Part shown: positions 8,698 through 17,600 of the stretch, piece after piece | How positions within the stretch are numbered: position 1 is the stretch's first letter | Layout of the letters: each line of letters begins with the position of its first letter | Origin: Anaeroplasma bactoclasticum | GTDB lineage: Bacteria > Bacillota_I > Bacilli_A > Acholeplasmatales > Anaeroplasmataceae | DNA: 47,169 nt | NCBI GenBank assembly: GCA_023663825.1 | Contig: JAMPGQ010000008.1 | Coordinates: 1-47,169, forward strand | Direction: 5' to 3' | Notes under the pieces: generated by a model | What the model was told of the DNA's origin: nothing | Databases searched by the model: none | Seen by the model: only the letters and a program-made list of their open reading frames with translations | Made by a program: the position numbers and the translations under genes

Positions 8698-9246
8698 ATG
8701 AAGAAGTATGTGTTATTAAAAACAAATAAAGAGAACTATCCTTATATTATAGATGTTTTTCGAATGCTCCTTGGAAATGCCCTCCAAATAGAAGAGTCAG
8801 ATACCTTTTTAAAAGTAGAATATCAAGATGCTAAGGATACTGAAATATCTGCAACTATAGAATCTTTAGAAAGTGATTTGAATGCTCTAATCACCTCTTA
8901 TCAAACGACGACTTTAAAGCCAAATAAAGAAATAGAGATTGTAAAGGATCTATTTTTAAGAATAAATTATGGGCATTATCAATTCAAGACTCTTATATTA
9001 AACATAAGAGATAAATTGACTGCTTTAGAGGTGTTCCAGTTTATAATTGAGGGAAGTGGAGTTACAGAAGATATTATCTTAGCTATGGCTGATTGTGATT
9101 TAAATGTATCAAAGGCTTCTGTTCTTTTGTTTATGCATAGAAATACATTACTATATAAAATAGAACGTTTGATTTCTTTAAGTGATTTTGATTTGAAAAA
9201 CTTTAATGATTTATATATATTAGTGCAATTATTAAGAGCCAAATAG
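8698..9246 (+). CDS. PucR C-terminal HTH protein (possible regulator)
   Basis: A 182-residue protein. The last 60 residues (DLNVSKASVLLFMHRNTLLYKIERL and on to the end) match the helix-turn-helix of PucR/CdaR regulators (HTH_30), where a second helix pair reads a palindromic operator. The first 110 residues are not a recognisable sensory domain and the protein is much shorter than usual PucR regulators. It lies just upstream of the MsmK-like ATPase gene, and a perfect 15-base inverted repeat sits between them, so it may control that gene. That link is inference. Its stop codon lies in the loop of the terminator hairpin. Confidence 0.72.
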   Translation: MKKYVLLKTNKENYPYIIDVFRMLLGNALQIEESDTFLKVEYQDAKDTEISATIESLESDLNALITSYQTTTLKPNKEIEIVKDLFLRINYGHYQFKTLILNIRDKLTALEVFQFIIEGSGVTEDIILAMADCDLNVSKASVLLFMHRNTLLYKIERLISLSDFDLKNFNDLYILVQLLRAK

Positions 9247-9256
9247 GCTCTTTTTT
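9234..9256 (+). terminator. Terminator overlapping the end of the PucR-like gene
   Basis: AAGAGCC pairs with GGCTCTT around an AAATA loop and runs into six T. The TAG stop of the upstream gene begins in the loop. Confidence 0.85.
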
Positions 9257-9270
9257 GTACAATTTGTACA
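9256..9270. repeat. 15-base perfect inverted repeat, candidate operator
   Basis: TGTACAA-T-TTGTACA lies between the terminator and the -10 box (TATAAT, 9294 to 9299) of the ABC ATPase gene, that is near -30 to -50. No clear -35 hexamer is present, so an activator could bind here. The protein that binds is unknown; the upstream PucR-HTH product is a candidate. Confidence 0.5.
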
Positions 9271-9323
9271 TAGTAATCTATGACATATTGAAGTATAATA
9301 AAGACAAATAAGGAGGAAATTTT

Positions 9324-10430
9324 ATGGCAACTTTAAATTTAAACAACGTTAACAAAATTTATCCTAATGGTGTACAAGCTGTTTTTGATTTTAACCTTGA
9401 CATTGCGGATAAAGAATTCATTGTATTTGTTGGACCATCTGGTTGTGGAAAATCTACAACTCTACGTATGATTGCAGGTTTGGAGGATATCACAAGTGGT
9501 GAATTATACATTGATGGCGAATTAATGAATAATGTTAACCCTAAGGATCGTGGTATCGCAATGGTATTCCAGTCTTATGCATTATATCCTCATATGACAG
9601 TATATAATAATATGGCATTTGGATTACAATTACGTCGTGTACCAAGAGAAGAAATTGAAAGAAGAGTGGCAGAGGCTGCAAGAATTTTAGGTCTTGAAAA
9701 ATTCTTAGACCGTTATCCACGTCAATTATCAGGTGGTCAAAATCAACGTGTAGCTTTAGGTAGAGCAATCGTTCGTAATGCTAAGGTATTCTTAATGGAC
9801 GAACCACTATCTAACCTAGATGCTAAACTTCGTGTAACTATGCGTGGTGAGCTTACTAAGCTTCATCGTAATTTAGGATCTACAACAATCTATGTAACTC
9901 ATGACCAGATTGAGGCTATGACTATGGCATCAAGAATCGTTGTTATGCGTGATGGACGTATTCAGCAGGTTGGTACTCCAAAAGAAATTTATGAACATCC
10001 AACCAATGTATTCGTAGGAGGTTTCATCGGAACTCCACCAATGAATTTTATTCATGGATCTATTGATGCAAAGGGTATTTTCACCTCAGCAAAGGGAGAC
10101 TGTAAGGTATTCGTTCCTGAAGGAAAACTTAAGACTATAGTAGATGCAGGATATATTGGAAAAGATGTTATCCTAGGAATTCGTCCTGAGGATATTCATG
10201 ATGATCCTGTGGTATTAGAAACATATCCTAATTCAATAGTCAATGTAACAGTAGATGTTGCAGAGCTTTTAGGTGCTGAAACAAATATCTACTCTACAAT
10301 TGGCGATGATGCAATTATCGCATCTGTTCCAGCTCGTGATGATTTAGCTAAGGGAAGCACAGTTAAGCTAGCTTTCGATATGAATCATTGTCATGTGTTT
10401 GATTTAGAAACAGAAAAAGCTATTCTTTAG
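9324..10430 (+). CDS. ABC transporter ATP-binding protein, UgpC/MsmK type
   Basis: A 368-residue ATPase of the sugar-importer CUT1 class. It has Walker [10 protein letters not shown] (residues 37 to 45), Q-loop in [12 protein letters not shown], signature LSGGQNQR near residue 135 (usually LSGGQRQR), Walker B with Asp159-Glu160, THDQ H-loop, and a C-terminal regulatory TOBE/MalK-like half (GIRPEDIH). Proteins of this group energise several sugar permeases. No permease or binding protein is beside it, which fits a shared orphan ATPase serving importers elsewhere. AGGAGG stands eight bases before the ATG, and it has its own promoter and terminator. Confidence 0.9.
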   Translation: MATLNLNNVNKIYPNGVQAVFDFNLDIADKEFIVFVGPSGCGKSTTLRMIAGLEDITSGELYIDGELMNNVNPKDRGIAMVFQSYALYPHMTVYNNMAFGLQLRRVPREEIERRVAEAARILGLEKFLDRYPRQLSGGQNQRVALGRAIVRNAKVFLMDEPLSNLDAKLRVTMRGELTKLHRNLGSTTIYVTHDQIEAMTMASRIVVMRDGRIQQVGTPKEIYEHPTNVFVGGFIGTPPMNFIHGSIDAKGIFTSAKGDCKVFVPEGKLKTIVDAGYIGKDVILGIRPEDIHDDPVVLETYPNSIVNVTVDVAELLGAETNIYSTIGDDAIIASVPARDDLAKGSTVKLAFDMNHCHVFDLETEKAIL

Positions 10431-10436
10431 TTTATT

Positions 10437-10468
10437 TAAAATCACTACCAAATTGGGTGGTGATTTTT
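10437..10468 (+). terminator. Terminator after the ABC ATPase gene
   Basis: AAAATCACTACC pairs with GGTGGTGATTTT (one G-T pair), followed by T residues. Confidence 0.8.
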
Positions 10469-10472
10469 CATA

Positions 10473-10501
10473 TTTACTTTTTTAAATTATAATGATATAA
10501 T
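10473..10501 (+). promoter_or_regulatory. acpP promoter
   Basis: TTTACT, 17 bases, then TATAAT with TGA directly before it (extended -10). It lies about 30 bases before the acpP ATG, with TTAGGAGG between. Confidence 0.65.
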
Positions 10502-10529
10502 TATAACCAATTAGGAGGATGTATTTAAA

Positions 10530-10763
10530 ATGGCTATTTTTGATAAAGTTCAAGAAATTATTGTTAAAGAATTAAAGGTTGATGCCGCTAAGGTTACACT
10601 AGAAGCATCTTTAAAGGATGATTTAGGTGCTGACAGCTTAGATGCAGTAGAAATTGTTATGGATATTGAAGATGAGTTCGGTGTAGAAATTGATGACACT
10701 AAGGCTGAGGCAATTTCTACAGTAGGTGATCTTGTTGCCTATATTGAAGAATTAACAAAGTAA
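10530..10763 (+). CDS. acpP: Acyl carrier protein
   Basis: A 77-residue acidic protein of standard length. [15 protein letters not shown] carries the phosphopantetheine Ser36 in the DSL motif, followed by the usual [12 protein letters not shown] helix. After loading with 4'-phosphopantetheine it carries acyl chains in fatty-acid synthesis. It is a single-gene transcript with its own promoter and terminator, not beside fab genes. Instead it precedes an odd LeuRS paralogue by 54 bases with a terminator in between. Confidence 0.95.
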   Translation: MAIFDKVQEIIVKELKVDAAKVTLEASLKDDLGADSLDAVEIVMDIEDEFGVEIDDTKAEAISTVGDLVAYIEELTK

Positions 10764-10768
10764 GAATC

Positions 10769-10789
10769 AGCTGCGAAATGCAGCTTTTT
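10769..10789 (+). terminator. acpP terminator
   Basis: AGCTGC, loop GAAAT, GCAGCT, then TTTTT. Confidence 0.85.
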
Positions 10790-10817
10790 CTTTTCTATAA
10801 AAAGGAGGGGATATCCT

Positions 10818-12827
10818 ATGATTAAAGAGAATTCTTATTGGATAAAAGAATGGAAGATAAGTAAAAATTTCAGAGTAGAAAAAGATAGAATCAAACCAAA
10901 ATCCTATCTTTTTTCAACATTTCCGAAGACTAATTTATACGGCTTTCAGGATTTAAATATTCGTGCTCTTTTGGTTGGTGATTTCTTTTCTAGATACCAA
11001 CGTATGGCGGGCTTTAATGTGCTTTTTCCAACAGGATATGATTCTTTAGGTTTAAGCTCTTATATGGAAAATAAGCGTCATAGTAATACGAATAACGATG
11101 ATATCTCCTCTATTTTTGAAGAACAAATGCTATCTTTAGGGATTGGTATGGATGAACAAAAAACAATTGATTTAAAGCATGAAAATTTTTTGTCTTCTTT
11201 ACAATTAGCTTTTATTGAGTTGTATGAATTAGGGTATATAAAGTATGGATTGATTGATGTATGCCAAGATAAATCTGGCAAAAAGATATTAGATACATAC
11301 TTCAATAAAAAAACACTTTACCCAAATAAAGTGAAGGCTTTTTATTTAGATATCTCCTCAATCAGGGAAAGTGTGATTGAAAAGATTGATGGACTTCCAA
11401 TAGAAGCCTCTTTAAATCAACAGCTTAAAGCTATTTTTTCTCCGAAAAATAGTTTAAATATTCTTTTTTCAGTTACAAATGGTGCAAAGCTTACCTATAA
11501 CTTTAAAGCCCCAGAATATATAGGTGGAATCTCCTTTATTTTACTTCATCCAGATTATATCGATTTTATAGAGTATACACTTTATGAAGAGTATCCTGCC
11601 ATAGAGATGTATTTATCAGAGGATAATACCAATGACTTTGGTGTATTCACAGGAAACTATGCAATTAATCCTCTGACTGGTAAGAAGATTCCTATATTCA
11701 TCAGTGTAAAATATGATTGCCCTATTTATGTGGCAAATCCTTATTTGAATAGTGAGGATAGAATAACAGCACAGGAAGAAGGTCTTCCTATTATAGATGT
11801 TGTGCAAAATGGGGTTTTCATAGAAAGTGATTTTTTAAATGGGGTTCCCTTAGAAGAAGGTAGAAAGCTTATTATGGAACAGTTTTTATTAGCAGATATA
11901 GGGACCTATGAATCCTATTACAGCAAAGATAAGATTTTGTTGTCTTCTTTAGATGCATTTGGTGCACTTTTGCCTTTTTTTATTGATAATGATGAGGAGC
12001 TTCATTCTTTAAAAAAATACCTTCCGTTTGTCTTATCCTCTAAGTTTAGACCTGTTTTATCTGATAATATAGAGGTTCCTGGAGATATGCTTTCAGGGAG
12101 CATAAATCATCTTTTTTCAGCTGGAATGCTGCCAATACTTTCTATCCTATATGATAATGTAGGAGCAAGTTCATCTATATTTTCTTCAGATGCCATTCAA
12201 AGCTATCAGTTATGGCAAGGAATCGAACTATTGACAATTCCTGAGGATGAAATTTATGAAAATGTATTTATTCCTCTTTGCTTCATTTCTATTATAGAAA
12301 AAGAAAAAAGGGTGAAGCTCCCTCCATTATTTAAAAAGCTTGAGCTTGTTCATAATACGTTTGATGATGAGTATCATAAAATTACACGCTCTAATAATAA
12401 TCTATTTGATTTTACGATGTTATTAAAAAAGTATTCAGGCGATGCCTGCAGAATGTATTTTTTAAGTAAGCCTCTTTATCAAGATTTTATATTCAATGAA
12501 GCAGAACTGGCGAGTATGAAGAATTTGAAGAAAAGCATTGAAGAGTTTTATACAAAACCATTTTCTCAAAAGGATATGTTAGGAAGTAGCTTTAAAGATT
12601 TTATTGATCGCTGCTTGTCTTTCTTGGCTGATAAAAATGTTTGTGGCTATGTAGAAGGAATAACCAGCTTTTTCAAAGAACAATTATGGAATGCCACGAT
12701 TACAAGTAAGCAGGGGTTAATCCTATTAAAAATATTATATCCTGTATGTCCATTTTTGGCAGAAGATATCTATCGTGAAAAATATCACGGAAAATACTTA
12801 ATTAGTGATGATGGATGGATTATTTAA
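10818..12827 (+). CDS. Leucyl-tRNA synthetase paralogue lacking the HIGH motif
   Basis: A 669-residue protein that aligns over its length with bacterial LeuRS (normally just over 800 residues). LFSTFPKTNLYGFQDLN replaces the usual MFPYPSG...HVGH stretch, so both HIGH histidines are gone (residues about 39 to 47). RYQRMAGFNVLFPTGYDSLGL (split here: RYQRMAGFNV, then LFPTGYDSLGL) keeps the following helix. FTGNYAINPLTGKKIPI (about 277 to 293) is the LeuRS editing-domain signature. KITRS near 521 stands where KMSKS belongs. The C-terminal anticodon-domain end is present (LYPVCPFLAEDIY) but the extra LeuRS C-terminal domain is not. Aminoacylation is unlikely. Strong AGGAGGGG site and an intact long frame argue for function. 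A true leuS is presumably elsewhere. Confidence 0.8.
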   Translation: MIKENSYWIKEWKISKNFRVEKDRIKPKSYLFSTFPKTNLYGFQDLNIRALLVGDFFSRYQRMAGFNVLFPTGYDSLGLSSYMENKRHSNTNNDDISSIFEEQMLSLGIGMDEQKTIDLKHENFLSSLQLAFIELYELGYIKYGLIDVCQDKSGKKILDTYFNKKTLYPNKVKAFYLDISSIRESVIEKIDGLPIEASLNQQLKAIFSPKNSLNILFSVTNGAKLTYNFKAPEYIGGISFILLHPDYIDFIEYTLYEEYPAIEMYLSEDNTNDFGVFTGNYAINPLTGKKIPIFISVKYDCPIYVANPYLNSEDRITAQEEGLPIIDVVQNGVFIESDFLNGVPLEEGRKLIMEQFLLADIGTYESYYSKDKILLSSLDAFGALLPFFIDNDEELHSLKKYLPFVLSSKFRPVLSDNIEVPGDMLSGSINHLFSAGMLPILSILYDNVGASSSIFSSDAIQSYQLWQGIELLTIPEDEIYENVFIPLCFISIIEKEKRVKLPPLFKKLELVHNTFDDEYHKITRSNNNLFDFTMLLKKYSGDACRMYFLSKPLYQDFIFNEAELASMKNLKKSIEEFYTKPFSQKDMLGSSFKDFIDRCLSFLADKNVCGYVEGITSFFKEQLWNATITSKQGLILLKILYPVCPFLAEDIYREKYHGKYLISDDGWII

Positions 12828-13752
12828 AATCATCACCTTGATATATGTTTAATTTACGCATAAGCTTGTCAATTTCATTCATAACGACAAGCTTTTTTAA
12901 TGGCCATTTTGGGAGTATAATATCCTCTTTTATTCCATCTGCTGCAAGTCTGTGAATGATAATAGAAGGCTTCAATCTGGCAATTTGTTTAACAGTAATA
13001 GAAACATATTCTTCTAAGGCTAAAATAGGAAAAGGATCTTTTTGATATTGTTCATAAAGAAGAGTATCCTTTAAAAGAAGAAGACTATGAATCTTGATTC
13101 CATCAATATCTAAAGCATTGATGAAGTCTATGGTATTTAACATATCATTTTCTGTCTCATTAGGAAGTCCGTTTATGATATGGACAACCACCTGCATATT
13201 CCTTTTTTTCAGTTCTGTAACGCATTCTATGAATTCTTTATTTGTACAAAGGCGATTGATTTTTTGAGCCGTAGCTTCATTAGAGGTTTGTAAGCCTAAT
13301 TCAATGGATAAAGGAATTCTTTGATTTAACTTTTCTAAGTAGTCGTACAGCTCTTTAGTAAAACAATCAGCTCTTGTAGCAATAGCTAGCTCAACAATAT
13401 TTTCTTGATCTAATTCTAAGATTCCTTCATAGAGATCCTTTAATTTATCTAGGGGAGCATATGTATTGGAATAGGCTTGTAAATAAGGAACAAATAAGGC
13501 ATTAGGCCATTTCTTAAGTATAATGCTTTTCATTTCAAAGTATTGTTCCTTTATGGAGTGAAGAGGGTTACCTGCAGTATCTCCACTTCCCAGTTTTGAA
13601 CAATAGGAACAGCCACCATATCCTTTTGTTCCATCCCGGTTTGGACAAGTGAAATTGGCATTGAGTGCTATTTTAGCCACCTTACGATTTATTTTGTTTT
13701 GATAGTATTCTGTAAGTGTGTTGTAATGTTTTTCTTGATTCATAGTGTTCAC
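12820..13752 (-). CDS. Radical SAM protein, TIGR01212/YtqA family
   Basis: A 310-residue radical SAM enzyme. CPNRDGTKGYGGCSYC gives Cys36, Cys48 and Cys51 as iron-sulfur ligands in the spacing of the YtqA/YhcC group, followed by the family's YLQAYSNTYAP and IELGLQTSNEAT segments. The enzyme should cleave S-adenosylmethionine reductively; its substrate is not established from the sequence, and relatives resemble the Elp3-type fold. It is transcribed toward the LeuRS paralogue, and the two coding ends overlap by eight bases. Confidence 0.88.
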   Translation of the reverse strand: MNTMNQEKHYNTLTEYYQNKINRKVAKIALNANFTCPNRDGTKGYGGCSYCSKLGSGDTAGNPLHSIKEQYFEMKSIILKKWPNALFVPYLQAYSNTYAPLDKLKDLYEGILELDQENIVELAIATRADCFTKELYDYLEKLNQRIPLSIELGLQTSNEATAQKINRLCTNKEFIECVTELKKRNMQVVVHIINGLPNETENDMLNTIDFINALDIDGIKIHSLLLLKDTLLYEQYQKDPFPILALEEYVSITVKQIARLKPSIIIHRLAADGIKEDIILPKWPLKKLVVMNEIDKLMRKLNIYQGDDFK

Positions 13753-13805
13753 CTGTAAATATTATAACAAATTTTTAATCTTATGTGGTAATAATTGTTG
13801 TTTTT

Positions 13806-13814
13806 TGGTATAAT
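13806..13814 (+). promoter_or_regulatory. Extended -10 promoter ahead of the membrane protein/polC unit
   Basis: TGGTATAAT lies 25 bases before ATG 13839. No good -35 hexamer at 17 bases. It falls inside the longest open frame (which begins at 13785) and so argues against that earlier start. Confidence 0.6.
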
Positions 13815-13838
13815 AAAAATAATGTGAGGTTTGAAAAT

Positions 13839-14633
13839 ATGTTTGAAAGATTCAAGGATTGTGTGTGTCATCCTAGGTACATTGGAAAATATAATAAAGA
13901 TAAGGGCGGTATAGTATTTTTAACTATATTGATTTTCTTTTTCTTAAGCATTTTAATGCAGGGAATTAGAAGCTATACAGCTAATCCTATCTCTGAAACT
14001 TTTTCATATGCTATGACCTCAACAGTTATTCAGCATGGAAAAACCAATGTTGTTTATAATGCAGCAGAAGGAAAGATTATAGGAGATTATTTTGAATCAA
14101 AGCATAATGGCTTTCATTTGATTGTGTTACCAGAAGAACATACTTCTGTAGCTTTAGAATTAGATGCTGTAACAGTTATTTTAGAAGAAGAGTCTGCAAC
14201 TCTTTATTATGGTAATTTAAGAGCCTCTACCTTTTTATATAAGAATCTTGATATAGTAAATTTTAGTTTTGAAAATGTGGCAACAAATCAAGCAACAGAT
14301 ACTTATTATTTCCGTATCTTTATAGACCATATATTAGATTCCGCCAAAGTATTTTTCCAAACCTATGCATTTATACAAGGAATTATTACAACAGTGGTAT
14401 ATTACCTTATTTGTGTTGCTTTTAGTTATGTTTTGTCTATTGCCATTAATCCTACAATCAACAGAGGAGTTCGCATAAAGCTTTGTATGTATGATGGGTG
14501 TGTGTTCTTTGTAGGAACATTCTTTGCATATTTATTTAATTCAGACATCATTACTTATTTTTCACTGGCTTTACCACTAGTATATACACTGGTAACGTTT
14601 AGGCATATTATAAAGGTTGTTATAAGAAGGTAG
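13839..14633 (+). CDS. Membrane protein, DUF1189-like
   Basis: A 264-residue protein. One membrane helix near residues 25 to 45 leads to an outer domain of about 110 residues (with KTNVVYNAAEGKIIGDYF), then three to four helices to the C-terminus. That layout resembles DUF1189 proteins, whose role is unknown; the match is by topology and a few residues, so it is tentative. The start is ATG 13839, with GTGAGGT eight bases before it and an extended -10 further up; the upstream in-frame GTG overlaps the promoter. polC begins 14 bases after the stop, so the two are probably co-transcribed. Confidence 0.6.
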   Translation: MFERFKDCVCHPRYIGKYNKDKGGIVFLTILIFFFLSILMQGIRSYTANPISETFSYAMTSTVIQHGKTNVVYNAAEGKIIGDYFESKHNGFHLIVLPEEHTSVALELDAVTVILEEESATLYYGNLRASTFLYKNLDIVNFSFENVATNQATDTYYFRIFIDHILDSAKVFFQTYAFIQGIITTVVYYLICVAFSYVLSIAINPTINRGVRIKLCMYDGCVFFVGTFFAYLFNSDIITYFSLALPLVYTLVTFRHIIKVVIRR

Positions 14634-14647
14634 TTTTTGGAGGGTGT

Positions 14648-17600
14648 ATGAAATTAGAAGAGTTATTAAAACAAGAGGAAATCATCACCTCTGAGTTTTC
14701 TATAGAAAAAGCAAAATATCAAAAAAAATCTAAAAAGGTTACTTTTTACATTGGAATAGAGGATTCTTTAAATTATGAAAAATATCAGTCTTTAGTAAAA
14801 TGTATAGAGACTGCTTGTATGGAGATTGGTTTAAAAGCTTCCTTACAGGTAGAATATACAAACGAAAAATTAACTGGTGAAGAATATCAAACCTATTTAA
14901 AGGTGATTTTGGAATGCTTAGGAGAAGAGTCTCCAAGATTTCATGTTTTTGATGCAGAGGAATGTAAGATTGAAGGAAATAGACTTCAGTTTTTGATCCC
15001 TTATGATGCAGCAGGAGTTGAGGATTTATTACTTCCTATTAAGAAAAAATTTAATGAATATGGTCTTCATGTAGAAATTGCCTTGGTCCGTGATGAGAAG
15101 GCAAGTGTACAGGCTGAGATAGATGCAATGCAAAAGGAAATGGAAGAAACATTAGCTAAACAAAAAGCTGAAGCCGTGGCAGTTCAAAAAATTAATGAAC
15201 AGATTCAAAAGGAAAAGAAATATACTCGTATGCAGGCTCCAACAGAGATTAGTTTAATTGAGGATATTCCAAACACCTTAAATGAGCTTACGATTTATCA
15301 AAATACTAATGGTCCTTGTATTTTTACGATTGATGCCTATATTTTTGGGATTGAAATTAAAACATTTGCTAAAACCAAGTCTTCTCTAGCTACAATTAAG
15401 GTTACAGATGAATCTGATTCTATTTTAGTTAAGAAATGGCTTCGAACAGATACAGAAAAAGATCTTTATGAACGTGATATGCAGGAAGGCTCCAGATTAA
15501 AGATTACAGGTAAGGCGGAGTATGATTCCTTTGCAAAGCAGGTTGTCATCAACGCCACCTCTATTGAATACATTGGTAAAAAAGAAAATGTAAGTGTAAC
15601 TGATTCTGCAGAGGTAAAAAGAGTTGAGCTTCATTGTCATACCAAGATGAGTAATTTAGATGGCTTGACGGAGGCTACAGACTATGTAAAAACCGCTATT
15701 GAGTGGGGCTGGAAGTCTATGGCATTTACAGACCACAATGGCATTTATAGTGTTCCTGACATTGCCCATGCGATTGAAAAGTACCCAGACTTTAAACCAA
15801 TTTATGGCGTGGAACTAAATTATATTAATGATGAAAAATATTTCATTACTTTAGATGAAAGAGATATCGAGCTTAAGGATGCAACCTACGTAGTATTTGA
15901 TATTGAAACTACAGGTTTATCACAGACCTATGATGAGATTATTGAAATTGCTGCTCATAAGGTTTATCAGGGTGGAATTATAGATACCTTTGAGGTATTT
16001 GTAAATCCAGGTATTCCTATTCCAGAAAAAATTGTAGGAATTACACATATTACAGATGATATGGTCAAGGATGCTTTATCTATAGAGGAAATTTTACCAA
16101 AGTTTATGGATTTCTGCAAAGGTGCTATTTTAGTTGCCCACAATGCAACCTTTGATGTGGGGATGATTTATAGAGATGTGAAAAAATATCATATGGGCTA
16201 TGAGATGCTACCTGTGATAGATACCCTAAATTTATTCCGTGCTGGTTATGGGAAGGAAGTAAAGACATTTAACTTAAAGTCCTTATGTAAGTATTTTAAA
16301 GTAAAACAAGAACAGCACCACAGAGCTACAGACGATACAAGAGTTACAGCGCTATGCTTTATCCAGATGTTAAGTGATTTATTTAAACGTAATATTTATA
16401 ATTATAAGGATATCAATTCTATCATTGATAAGAATGAACACTGGAAGCATTTAATTCCTTCGCATATTACAATTCTTGCGAAGAATCCTGTAGGCTATAA
16501 GAATATGTATAAGATTATCAGTGATGCATTAACGTATCATTTTTATGGAAGTGCTAAGGCATTAAAGTCTGTTATTGATACCCATAGAGAAGGTATCTTA
16601 ATTGGTTCTGCCTGTGTGAATGGTGAAGTCTTTGAACTTGCCTTAAATAGAAGTGTAGAAGAACTAGAAGAAGAAATCGAATACTATGATTATATTGAGG
16701 TTCAGCCTCCTACAGCATATCGCCAGTTATTTGAGGATATGCCACACGGACAGGAAAGAGTAGAGGAATTGATTTTAAAAATCATTGAGGCAGCAAAACG
16801 TAAGGGGAAACTTGTTGTTGCAACCTCTGATTGTCATTATTTACGTCCAAACTTAAAGAAATACAGAGATATCCTAATTGCATCTCCACAGGTTGGTGGA
16901 GGGCAGCATCCTCTTGCCAACTACAAGGAAGCTCCAGATATGCATCTTCGTACTACAGAAGAAATGCTAAAGGAATTTGAATTTTTACATACAGATTTAG
17001 CATATGAGATTGTTGTAGAAAATACAAATAAGGTTGCAGATATGGTTGAGAAGTTTTCTGCCTTCAAGAAGGATATGTTTGCTCCTAGAGATGATGAATT
17101 TAAGGATAAACTGAATGTTCCTTCTATTACAGAAGAGGTTAAGCGTATTGTAAAAGAAAATCTTACTAAGCTTTATGGAGAAAAGCCTCATCTTATTGTT
17201 CAAAGACGTATTGATAGAGAGTTAAATTCTATTATTTCTAATGGTTATGCATCTGTATATTATATTTCTCATTTAATGGTAGAAAAGTCTTTAAGTGATG
17301 GATACTTGGTAGGATCCCGTGGTTCTGTTGGTTCTTCTTTGGTTGCAACAATGATGCAGATTACAGAAATTAATCCACTATCTCCACATTATCGTTGTAA
17401 GAAATGTAAATTTCATACATTTAGAATGCGTGATGATGAAATAGATGAATTTGGATTAACTGATGTGGAAAAACCATTCCAGGCAACACTTAGAAGTGTG
17501 GATTCTGGATATGATTTACCAGATGCAGTTTGTCCAGTATGTGGTGAGCCTTTGGCAAAGGATGGACATGATATTCCATTTGAAACCTTTCTAGGCTTTA

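Noticed and set aside
13785-13838. Start of the membrane protein at 13785
   Set aside because: The extra codons would cover the extended -10 element; ATG 13839 has a proper ribosome site.
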